DNA of 64,000 bases from Symsagittifera roscoffensis (taxonomy: Eukaryota > Xenacoelomorpha > Acoela > Convolutidae): positions 11,173,088-11,237,087 of the forward strand of contig NC_087071.1 of the NCBI RefSeq assembly GCF_963678635.1, given 5' to 3'. Under the pieces are notes generated by a model. It made no database searches. It was not told the origin of the DNA and saw only the letters and a program-made list of their open reading frames with translations. Within the stretch, counting starts at the first letter, position 1. Every line of letters begins with the position of its first letter. The position numbers and the translations under genes were made by a program. This document shows, piece after piece, positions 56,079-64,000 of the stretch.

Positions 56079-59000
56079 TTGATTGTGGTACGTTTGCAGT
56101 GCCATCAAATTAAGAATACTTTCATTTTGTTAAAAACTATGCAGCGCAGGGACTCGCTAGGATCGACTACTAAAATTCCCAAGCTAAGCAAGGGAAGCAC
56201 GCGGAAGTTTAGAACTAGGCGTAGCCAAACCTCGTTTAGCAGCGCTTCCGACGCGTTTGCTGAAGACGAATCGACTAAAGGTCAATCTGATCTTTCAGTG
56301 AGCGAAATGCGATTGAGGAGCGAGAAAAACCTCGATGGCGATCAAAGGCGGAGCACCGAAACCGGAACCGCGAGCGAAACGCTTGTGGACCCCTTTGACG
56401 AGGAAGAACAGACGCTCATTCGACCCGACTTTGAGCCGAGCGAGGACCTCGAGCGGGAGGAAGTCGAGAGGACGGAGGAGACCTCGGAGCGTTCCGAGGT
56501 CGAGCCGCGAGAGGAAGTCTTATTCAAGGGAATGTCCAAATCGGAGACCCAGAGTCACAGGTGGAGGGGAGAATACTCACATTCGGCTAGTACCCACTCA
56601 TCTCTGGCCAAGCAGAGCAACAACGCGATGATGTCGAGTATAAGCCCGAGTGGAGAACAAACGGGTTCGAAGGCCAAGAAGAGTTGGAAGTCCTTGTACG
56701 ACGAACGCATGGCGTCACTACCAACTGTAGGTTTGACTTCCAGTGATGACTACCCGGAGATAACCCATCCGGATGTGAACTTCACACCGTGCCCAAGGAA
56801 TGATATGAGCAGGAAGGCGTCATCAACCTCGCCGACCAGGCCCATGTCAGATGGGATAACGATGGGAGCGTCGTCAACCTTCGACAGATTAATGACGTCG
56901 ATGAGCAAGCAAAGAGGCGGTGCGTCATCAAGCACCAGGCTGCAGCCGCCGTTGACCTCATCTTCTCTGGGACTAACCCCGTCATTTGGGGCCACTGGCG
57001 ACATAAGTGACATGTTCGCTGGCGTAATGAATGGTCTGGATGAACTGAGACGGGACATGACTAAAAGAATAGATCAGGTGGATGAGAGAGCTCACAAGGG
57101 TCAAGAGAATCTGAGAAATGAACTAACGCACGTGAAGTCGCAGGCGAGGGTTGATCAAGCTCAGTTGATTCGCAACACCGATCAATGCCTGGCGGAGAGC
57201 CTGGCACAAGCAAACAAGGAGTCATACGAAAGAGAGGCTAGGATGACCAGAGAGATCGAACGATTGTTGAACGATCATGATAGTACCTATGCCCGCACGA
57301 TGACCAGCCTGGAGAAGAGGTTAGATGCAAAGTCTGACTTAATGATGCGGAAGCTTGACGCGATCCTGAATGGGAGTAATTGGCAGGAGCATTCCAACCC
57401 AAGGGAGCGCTCACGCCATGCGAATGTTGGAGATGGTACGGGCAGCAATGCCAGAGCCCAGCAAGGCTCGAGAACGAACTACGAACATAGAAACAAGGAG
57501 CGGCCAAGGGCAGCCCCGCAGAGGCCTGGCTGGACGAATCCAGTCCCGCCGGAGGCAGATGCCACCCCGGAGACAAGGTTGCCAACCGTGTCACAAGTCA
57601 GTTCAGTACCAGATCTGACTACAGTCTCACAAGACACGACGATGTATGCCTCGATGTTTGAGCCTCTGAACAGATCTCTTGAAACATTCATCACCAAGCT
57701 CTCGAAGTCAACCGAGAGAGGAGAGAGGTCAAGAAGAACACTGAAAAAGCCGAAGTCATATAAAGACGAGTCAGACGGCTGCATTGATACTTGGATAGAA
57801 GTGATGAAGTTACACTTTGAGGAAGAGAATCTCTCCAAGAAACAAGAGTGCAGCGCGCTGACGAGCAACCTGGAGGGTACTGCATTAAGTTGTGTAATGG
57901 CGAAAAGGGCCAATGAGAGAGACAGCGCTCGCAAGATATTCGACATTCTGCTGAATCGTTTCGGCTCGGGAGTACAAGGGCACCAGGCTATGGTGAAGTT
58001 CGAGAAGAGGCGTCAGAGAGACGAAGAATCAATAGATAAATTCTTGGACGACCTTGAATTGCTCAGGAGGAGAAGCAACCCGGATGAGAGAATATCCGAG
58101 CGAAACTTGGCGATTGCTTCGAAGTTAATGGATGGAGTAAGGAGTGAGGAGTTGAAGACGATGTTGGCCACTCACTTCACCCTGTCGCTTGACCAGGTAC
58201 CCACGCCTGACGACTTGCGCATGAAGTCACGCGAGTATTTACTCATAAAACCGAGGGCGCAAAACCGTTACAGCAATTATGGCAACTATAGCGGGACAAA
58301 CACTGGTGCGAATTCCAGTTGGTACAAACCTCGCGATGACATGGACAAGAGGAGGTCGTGTGCGAATTGTGGTTCGATGGACCATCACGTTTCTGCGTGT
58401 TCTACATACAAACAGAACATGAAGGCCATAGGCTACTTTCTCGAGGACGCCGACGCGACCGACGAGGATCATGAGGAGTACGTCAGAGGGCTCATCATGA
58501 AATACGGTCCGAGGTGTTTCTTCTGTAATTTGGAGGGACACTTCAAATCGGATTGTACTCAATTTTGGGACGCAGTAGCGGACGCGAAACATCCCCGCCA
58601 CGAAGAGGCGCTTTCGGGTGTCAAGGCCAGTCGAGCACGTCTGATGAACGAGGCTGAATCTCGGAGAAACGAGACGACACCGAGCACCCTCACGACCAAA
58701 AAGGTTAAGACATGGCCTGACGAGGTGGTAGCCTCGAACCTCGAAGCAGAGTCGACTAGCCCACTCAAGGTGGATTACGGCCTGGCGGCAAGGACAGCGC
58801 TGCAGAATGTCAAACAGGACATAGCCACGGAAGAAGTGGAGCAATGGGTAAGGTCGGAGCTGGAGAGCAAAGATCTTCGGGAAAATCTTAATGTCCTGGG
58901 TAAAACGACAAAAGCAGAAGACAAAGAGGAGCCCAAGAAACAGGGACTGAAACTGAACGTTATATCTGGTAAGACTTTCGGTATGACGAAGGCGGGGACA

Positions 59001-61754
59001 AAAATAATGTCCATCATCTCAGTCGCAGGGCACCAGGTGGTCAAGAACTTGAGTGAGCCATCCGAGATTACACTAGTCCACCTGGACATCTATGCCGATT
59101 ACCTGAAGGAGAAGGATCCCAAACTGGACTCCAGGGCAGTGCGAGCGCTGCTCACAACGGGAGGTCCGAGGCTGATGAAAGTGGACGGACATTATATCGA
59201 TGTCCATGGCCCTTACCCGATCCTGATGAATGTGGATGGCATCAGTATCTACACGAAAGCTCATATAACTGATGCGAACGATCAGGTTGGCCGGATATAC
59301 ATTGGTAAAGAGGAGCTGAAGGTCAGACGAATCGGACACAACGCGATGCTCGAACAAGATGCGGTGCATATTGGTTGCGAGGCCGATCTGGCCGCACACG
59401 TTCTGGACGTGCAAGGCAGACAACTTTCAGTAAAGGGACTGCTAGACACGGGAGCAGTGGTTAGTGTCATGCCAGTCAAAACTTGGACCGACATGGGTTT
59501 CGAAAGGTCGGATCTCATACCGACAAACATCAGGTTGGCAGTTGCCAATCAGGGAGCGATCTATGTCGCCGGACGAACCCCGATCATTTCACTGCAGCTC
59601 GGAGGAAGACATCTTTGGATGAGCTTCCTAGTAGTAGAGAACTTGGACGAATCCGACCAGTTCATCCTAGGAAGGGATTTCGTTCGCAACTTTGACGTCA
59701 CGATCGATCTCAACGACGGATTGATTAGGATCAAGGATCCTGAGAGAAAGTATGAGAAAAGACCCCTTAATAAGATCTTAATTAATCAGACCAAGGTGCC
59801 AGTTTTTCTGGATCGAAAAGTTAGATTAAAATCGAACCAAGCCGTAGTAGCGACGTTTAGGATGAGGAACTTGAATGAACTCAGCAATGACAGACATGTG
59901 TGTCTGGTACCAAATCCAAACAGTAAAAGCTCGGCTATTTTAGGAAGAAGCTTCTCACTCACTCAGAGCGGACTGTGTGTGAGTGTGTTATTGAACACAG
60001 AAGCAACAACAGTGACAATACAGAGGGGAAAGAAACTTGGCTACGCTTTGCCTCTGAACACAGACTTTCAGAGTGTGGAGAACTTGAAAAAGTTTGATGT
60101 AACTAAATGTCCATTGCATGCGAACCAAGAATGTATAATGAAAAGAGTGAAGGAATTGAAATCTTCTAGGAAATTGTTTTCAATGAAGTCGGAAACAGAT
60201 GATGGGCTGTCTAGTTGTTCCAACTTTCCTGAGAGGCCGACGGAGGCAGAGTTAGCAGCGAATAAGCCTGTCCTACCTGAGATAGAACATCTGAAGGGTA
60301 AAATATCAGACAAGGAACTAGATTCGCTCAAGGCGGTGCTAAATCGGAACGCAGACGTTTTTTCGAAACATAAGGCCGACATAGGTTGTTGCAATTTTGT
60401 AGAGCACGAGATTGAGATAGAAGAGGGCTCGGTACCTCATAGGGAAGGGGCGAGAAGAATGACCCCAAACAAGTCAGAAGCGTGTAGGAAGGAAATCGAG
60501 ATGTTAATGGAGTACGACATGATCGAGCCGTCGAAGTCCCCATGGGCTTGTGGCGTGGTCATGGCGAAAAAGAAAGGGGGACAACTCAGATTTTGTTGTG
60601 ATTTCCGTTATCTGAACGCAGTGACTATAAAGGACGCATACCCGATTCCCCGCATCGATGAGAGCCTATCCAAGCTGGGAGACGCTAAGTTCTTCACGAC
60701 ATTGGATTTGGGCCCCGCATTCTGGCAAGTGCCACTCAGAAATCAAGATCGAGAGAAAACAGGTTTCGCGTGTGAACTGGGACTGTTCCAGTGGAAGAGG
60801 ATGCCATTCGGATTGTGCAACGCGACGGCCACATTCCAGCGACTGATGGCCCAGGCACTCACGAGCGTCACTAAGAAATATGGGAATCTCATCATGTGTT
60901 ATGTCGATGATGTCGTGATTGCAACACCAACCTTAGAAGACCACATAGAGAGGTTGGAGGAGGTGTTTTCTTGCATGAAGCAGGCGGGTCTGAACTGCAA
61001 ACCCTCTAAGTGTGAAATCCTCAGGGATTCCATAAAGTATCTGGGCCGCCTGGTTGACAAACATGGAGTGAGACCAGATCCCGAAGCGGTTGAAGCGGTG
61101 CTGACCTGGAAGGCACCTAAAACAGACACACAGCTGATGAGTTTTCTGGGATTCGCAAATTATTATCGAGAGTTCATCAAGGGGTATGCTGATAAAATAT
61201 ACCCCATGCAGAGGTTGATGAGAAACAAGGGCAAAAAGTTCACCTGGACTGATGAGGCACAAGTCTCATTTGAAAATATCAAACGTGAACTTTGCGAGGC
61301 ACCGGTCCTCGGCATGCCAACGGAGAAGGGAATGTTCGTGCTGGACACGGATGCATTAGTGGTTGCGATATCGGGCATACTTCACCAGGAGCAGGAGTGG
61401 AACGGGAGAACGGTTCTTCGTCCGATAGCCTACGGGAGTAAAGTCCTGAGTGATACTGAAATGAAGTACGGCGCACCAAAAGCGGAGATGTTTGCGGTGA
61501 TCACTTTCGTGGAAAAATACAGGGCCTACTTGGGGAGTGCTCCCTTCAAGTTACGTGTGGATAATCGTGCCCTTGCCTGGCTGAAAACCTATTCGATGGA
61601 CCAAAGCCATATTGGTCATTGGATTGTGCGCCTGGATGGATACCACATGATCATAGAGCACCGTACCCGTGACAAGCACCAGAACGCAGATAGCCTCAGT
61701 AAAAAGACAGAATTTTATGAGCGCCTCGAGGAGAAGCAAGCTATTTGTTATTAA
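56079..61754 (+). CDS. Gag-Pol polyprotein (gag, protease, RT, RNase H) of a Ty3/gypsy-like element
   Basis: Unbroken 1,891 codons from ATG 56079. The ATG at 56139 (MQRRDSLG) is an equally good start, since the first 20 residues are atypical. Residues 1-300 are charged and Ser-rich, and 315-420 form a long helical region. The capsid-like gag region is at about 560-700. CX2CX4HX4C zinc knuckles lie at 761-774 and 813-826. The aspartic protease has LLDTGA (D1123) and a later ILGRDF near 1195. The RT has LDLGPAFWQVPL, MPFGLCNA and YVDD at 1608-1611. RNase H has D1758, E near 1802, D near 1828 and a final H-x-N-AD near 1866. Gag and pol share one frame without a shift or stop. The frame ends right after RNase H; no H2C2 finger or DDE integrase follows. 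Confidence 0.9.
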   Translation: MIVVRLQCHQIKNTFILLKTMQRRDSLGSTTKIPKLSKGSTRKFRTRRSQTSFSSASDAFAEDESTKGQSDLSVSEMRLRSEKNLDGDQRRSTETGTASETLVDPFDEEEQTLIRPDFEPSEDLEREEVERTEETSERSEVEPREEVLFKGMSKSETQSHRWRGEYSHSASTHSSLAKQSNNAMMSSISPSGEQTGSKAKKSWKSLYDERMASLPTVGLTSSDDYPEITHPDVNFTPCPRNDMSRKASSTSPTRPMSDGITMGASSTFDRLMTSMSKQRGGASSSTRLQPPLTSSSLGLTPSFGATGDISDMFAGVMNGLDELRRDMTKRIDQVDERAHKGQENLRNELTHVKSQARVDQAQLIRNTDQCLAESLAQANKESYEREARMTREIERLLNDHDSTYARTMTSLEKRLDAKSDLMMRKLDAILNGSNWQEHSNPRERSRHANVGDGTGSNARAQQGSRTNYEHRNKERPRAAPQRPGWTNPVPPEADATPETRLPTVSQVSSVPDLTTVSQDTTMYASMFEPLNRSLETFITKLSKSTERGERSRRTLKKPKSYKDESDGCIDTWIEVMKLHFEEENLSKKQECSALTSNLEGTALSCVMAKRANERDSARKIFDILLNRFGSGVQGHQAMVKFEKRRQRDEESIDKFLDDLELLRRRSNPDERISERNLAIASKLMDGVRSEELKTMLATHFTLSLDQVPTPDDLRMKSREYLLIKPRAQNRYSNYGNYSGTNTGANSSWYKPRDDMDKRRSCANCGSMDHHVSACSTYKQNMKAIGYFLEDADATDEDHEEYVRGLIMKYGPRCFFCNLEGHFKSDCTQFWDAVADAKHPRHEEALSGVKASRARLMNEAESRRNETTPSTLTTKKVKTWPDEVVASNLEAESTSPLKVDYGLAARTALQNVKQDIATEEVEQWVRSELESKDLRENLNVLGKTTKAEDKEEPKKQGLKLNVISGKTFGMTKAGTKIMSIISVAGHQVVKNLSEPSEITLVHLDIYADYLKEKDPKLDSRAVRALLTTGGPRLMKVDGHYIDVHGPYPILMNVDGISIYTKAHITDANDQVGRIYIGKEELKVRRIGHNAMLEQDAVHIGCEADLAAHVLDVQGRQLSVKGLLDTGAVVSVMPVKTWTDMGFERSDLIPTNIRLAVANQGAIYVAGRTPIISLQLGGRHLWMSFLVVENLDESDQFILGRDFVRNFDVTIDLNDGLIRIKDPERKYEKRPLNKILINQTKVPVFLDRKVRLKSNQAVVATFRMRNLNELSNDRHVCLVPNPNSKSSAILGRSFSLTQSGLCVSVLLNTEATTVTIQRGKKLGYALPLNTDFQSVENLKKFDVTKCPLHANQECIMKRVKELKSSRKLFSMKSETDDGLSSCSNFPERPTEAELAANKPVLPEIEHLKGKISDKELDSLKAVLNRNADVFSKHKADIGCCNFVEHEIEIEEGSVPHREGARRMTPNKSEACRKEIEMLMEYDMIEPSKSPWACGVVMAKKKGGQLRFCCDFRYLNAVTIKDAYPIPRIDESLSKLGDAKFFTTLDLGPAFWQVPLRNQDREKTGFACELGLFQWKRMPFGLCNATATFQRLMAQALTSVTKKYGNLIMCYVDDVVIATPTLEDHIERLEEVFSCMKQAGLNCKPSKCEILRDSIKYLGRLVDKHGVRPDPEAVEAVLTWKAPKTDTQLMSFLGFANYYREFIKGYADKIYPMQRLMRNKGKKFTWTDEAQVSFENIKRELCEAPVLGMPTEKGMFVLDTDALVVAISGILHQEQEWNGRTVLRPIAYGSKVLSDTEMKYGAPKAEMFAVITFVEKYRAYLGSAPFKLRVDNRALAWLKTYSMDQSHIGHWIVRLDGYHMIIEHRTRDKHQNADSLSKKTEFYERLEEKQAICY

Positions 61755-61755
61755 C

Positions 61756-61983
61756 AAGAATGCCAAAGCAGAAGACAGAGGAACTTGGATCCCTTTCAAA
61801 ATCTGTCATAAAAGTCGTTCTATTGGAAAAACTCCAAAAGATTTGAAAAATAGTGATTTTTTATCAATTTTGTATAACAATTCGTTCATGAAATCTACCA
61901 AACCAAAAATCATAATTGGGGATAGGGTGAGAATTTCGAAAAGTGATATCACGTTCCGAAAAGAATACACGCCAGAGAAGAAA
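61756..61983 (+). pseudogene. Integrase C-terminal-domain remnant, +1 frame relative to pol
   Basis: Immediately after the pol stop, the next frame (open from 61669 to 62064) reads ...SDFLSILYNNSF, then KPKIIIGDRVRISKS and FRKEYTPEKK, directly before the purine tract. The pattern 'GDxVRISK...F.K.YTP' is characteristic of the C-terminal part of integrases of the F54H12.3-like/Polinton c-integrase type, different from the usual gypsy GPY/F module. The catalytic core is absent. Either an internal deletion removed it from this copy, or this is a piece of a different element joined here. Confidence 0.5.
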
Positions 61984-62004
61984 GTTTACAGAGAAGAAAG
62001 GAGG
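61974..62004 (+). other. Polypurine tract(s) before the 3' LTR
   Basis: AGAGAAGAAAG at 61974-61984 and AGAGAAGAAAGGAGG at 61990-62004, separated by TTTAC. One of them probably primes plus-strand synthesis. The duplicated purine word makes the exact LTR start uncertain. Confidence 0.5.
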
Positions 62005-62534
62005 CTTCCGTGGGACATCCGGAGCGGATCAGTACTCCCGCGTGCCACGAGATCGGAAAGATAAGAGAGTTATCTCTGAGGGAGAGTGGAATTGGAGGCC
62101 CGTTGCCCAAAGACTTAGTAGACTGTGAAATTCTCTTTTTAGCTGCTGTGATGCCCTGAATAGCTGAATTTACTCTGACTTTATATACTATTTCAGAGCA
62201 TGAGTAGCTACAAATAGGAAAGGGTCAATCCGTCTCCAGTGGATATAGTGTATAACTGTCACTAAAAATATAGTAAAATATGATATTCGAGTCGTGTTTC
62301 GATAGTAATCATGTAGTCTGGGAATCCGACTATGTGGTTATCTTTGCATTAAACGAAAGCTGATCAAAAGTCGTTTGACTGATTGCTCAAAAATGGCACT
62401 TTTTACTTAGCCCTAAACAGATCAGAAATCAACTAGCTAGGTCTAGACGGTAAAAAAAACTGGGTAGAGTTTAAGTAACTGACGCCGGCTTTTTCTACGC
62501 TCCGTCACTATGAAGTATTTGGGCGAATGTTACA
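61985..62534 (+). repeat. 3' LTR
   Basis: Aligns to 52432-53009 along its length and ends GGGCGAATGTTACA. It lacks the TATATAG and has AGTAAA where the 5' LTR has AATAAA. The base after its end (62535) starts the segment homologous to 7362 onward, so this LTR edge is a real insertion boundary. Confidence 0.8.
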
Positions 62535-63660
62535 AATCTTCAAAGTATTCCTGGCGTTTTTTGTTTGTCCGTCTTACTTCGTTGACTAAATTAATGTTCT
62601 CAATTTAGTAGGCTGTTTCAAGTTTTTGCTGTTTGCACTGAATTAATTTTTTTTTCAATGAACTTTTAGGCAGGCAATAATTAAGACGGTCGCATTTACT
62701 TATTTTGTGAGACACGATATTGATTTTTTGCTTGATAGATCTATCTCTTAAAGGTCACAAAATTGACGTAGAAACTGGGCGCTCCTATTTCTACAATCAA
62801 CCGTCGTTAGATTTTTGTAAAACTGATAGTTTCTTTGAAATGTAGTACCGATGTTATGATTTTTAATTGTTTCGTTTTATACCTGAATTTTTGCGTCTAA
62901 AACCGCAGAAACGTTTTTAGAATCTGCTCTGAAAATTGTGATAATTCAGATATAGCTAATTTTGCTCGCAACTTCGCTAATATAGCAATTTTCAATCAGC
63001 CAAAAAAAAGTGAGATTTGATAGATTTTTTCGGCTCGAACGAAATGGAAGTTTCATTGTTAACACATTTCTATCTTGATTTTTTTCGTCCATACAGACAC
63101 AAATTCAAAAGCGTGAAATGAGCAAAACAACTTTTCTCTTCGTATACGACTCTGTAAAATCAATGGTTTCACCGTAATATCGAGTTTTATTGCTGCTGGG
63201 GAACGAAGAGCCCTCGAAAGAAGTGAGAAGTTTGAGGAATTCAAAATGAGTATTTTGTGAGGCCTGTTGCAGTACAGTTTTTTTTGACTTGGAACGATTG
63301 AAACCAAGTTAACATTTTCCATCGCTTACTTTCAAAATAACATTCATTGACGCCAAAGCACTCAAATCTAATTATCAATTATATATCTATCTATACTCGA
63401 CTTGACACATGTTTAAGAAGTTGACATTTGTTGACATATTTAAGCTTTTTCGCTTATTGTAATGCTTCAGAAGTTTCATTTGGCACATGTTTAAGAAGTC
63501 ATTATGTTAAAAGGCCAAACAATTTCAATGGAGGAATTGTTTACTCAAGCCGACTGTTGGGGCGTGAAGTCCGTTGGAGTGCGAATGCTTCAATTATACG
63601 TTTTCCATATTCACAACGTAAGACTACCTAAATTTTTGTTTCATAATCTAACCAAATATT
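62535..63660 (+). repeat. Segment duplicated from 7362-8100 (copy 2)
   Basis: Begins AATCTTCAAAGTATTCCTGG exactly at the 3' LTR edge, parallel to AATCTTAGAAGTATTCGGGG at 7362. Continues in the same order to AACTATCGAAAT / GACTACCTAAAT. It contains an insertion of about 130 bp (62905-63040) and a second near 63180-63450. No gene seen. Confidence 0.75.
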
Positions 63661-63679
63661 AGGTTTTGAACACTACTTT

Positions 63680-64000
63680 GAGGTGGTATCAGGTCAGATT
63701 CTGGCGTCTAATGATGAATGCTCAAACCTTTTTGGTTTTCGAGAATGGAGTTGTTCAAGATTATTTTTTCATTTTGGGGGTCGAAATTCTCAACCCTATA
63801 GTGGGGGGCTGTCAGGTTACACTCAGGGGTTGCAATTTTGGAGTCCAAGTATGACTGCTCAAATCCTTTTTGTTTTCGAGATATTGCGTTTTTTATGATT
63901 TCATTTTTTTTTCAAAACCCTAGATATAAACAAACAAAACCAAACTTGAGTTTCTCATTCATATTGTGAGATACATTCAGGGTACACGTAGTGGTTGCAA
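63680..64000 (+). repeat. 160-bp satellite monomers, second locus
   Basis: Two to three monomers of the same family as 8103-10010 (CCCTATAGTGGGGGGCTGTC, ACACTCAGGGGTTGCAA, TGACTGCTCAAATC), cut by the window end. Continues the duplication of the 7.4-8.9 kb region. The small ORFs here are repeat artefacts. Confidence 0.8.

Larger units (their letters stand above)
52432..62534 (+). mobile_element. Ty3/gypsy-like LTR element, about 10.1 kb, integrase core missing
   Basis: Order: LTR (52432-53009), putative primer-binding site, a 3-kb untranslated leader, one gag-pol frame (56139 or 56079 to 61754), a short out-of-frame integrase C-terminal remnant, a purine-rich tract, LTR (about 61985-62534). 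The coding part is near 50% GC, against the AT-rich surroundings. The pol order protease-RT-RNase H and the RT type place it in Metaviridae (Ty3/gypsy). The LTRs share the ending TGGGCGAATGTTACA-like bases but differ by roughly 10-20% with indels in stretches compared by eye, and no target-site duplication is visible. Confidence 0.85.

Noticed and set aside
58239-58844. 201-codon minus-strand ORF and other ORFs opposite gag-pol
   Set aside because: Shadows of the gag-pol frame, which has the zinc knuckles, protease and RT motifs.
1-64000. CRISPR arrays, bacterial operons or ribosome-binding sites
   Set aside because: The DNA is eukaryotic (introns, LINE and LTR elements); none of the repeats has CRISPR-like spacer structure.

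Overview
The window is AT-rich metazoan nuclear DNA. The evidence is a chromatin-reader gene of the PHF10/SAYP type, spliceosomal introns from about 135 bp to nearly 10 kb, several classes of animal retrotransposon, and large amounts of decayed repeat. It looks like an invertebrate with a repeat-laden genome; I cannot place the phylum from sequence alone. Gene models were made by reading splice sites and intron phases by eye, with no transcript data. Layout, left to right. 1-7279 (+): the 3' part of a PHF10/SAYP-like PHD-finger gene. Its last intron (970-7027) holds an antisense, decayed non-LTR retrotransposon (about 1.57-5.96 kb). 7.36-10.0 kb: a segment whose diverged copy recurs at 62.5-64.0 kb, followed by a decaying array of about 160-bp satellite monomers. 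10.0-13.6 kb: mostly empty, with one possible terminal exon. 13.6-35.1 kb (-): one large gene, reconstructed here from three widely separated exons whose phases agree. It encodes a predicted 966-aa protein with an N-terminal NERD-type nuclease fold and a UvrD/Rep-like SF1 helicase. Its two introns (8.8 and 9.7 kb) contain antisense relics of a BEL/Pao gag and of a protein-primed family B DNA polymerase of the Polinton/Maverick sort. 35.3-39.6 kb: repeat land, including a 0.9-kb direct repeat that carries a tRNA-like promoter. 39.9-44.1 kb (-): several coding-looking exons of one or two unrecognised genes, one with a histone-fold-like segment. 44.7-47.2 kb: higher-order tandem repeats, minisatellites and a G-rich stretch. 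48.1-52.0 kb (+): a zinc-finger-like exon series, a JmjC-domain remnant that has lost a metal ligand, and a small two-exon gene with an MDM2-type RING. 52.4-62.5 kb (+): a Ty3/gypsy-like LTR element. It has an unbroken 1,891-codon gag-pol frame (gag, two zinc knuckles, protease, RT, RNase H) but no integrase core. Its 3-kb untranslated leader is full of repeated hairpin modules, including a tandemly duplicated three-hairpin module whose stems covary. Its two LTRs are diverged and their flanks do not match. How the parts relate: PHF10 is expected to be a chromatin-remodelling subunit, and the NERD-helicase is expected to act on nucleic acid. The mobile elements sit mainly in introns, antisense to the host genes. 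The two most distinctive features are the split NERD-helicase gene and the structured leader of the LTR element.
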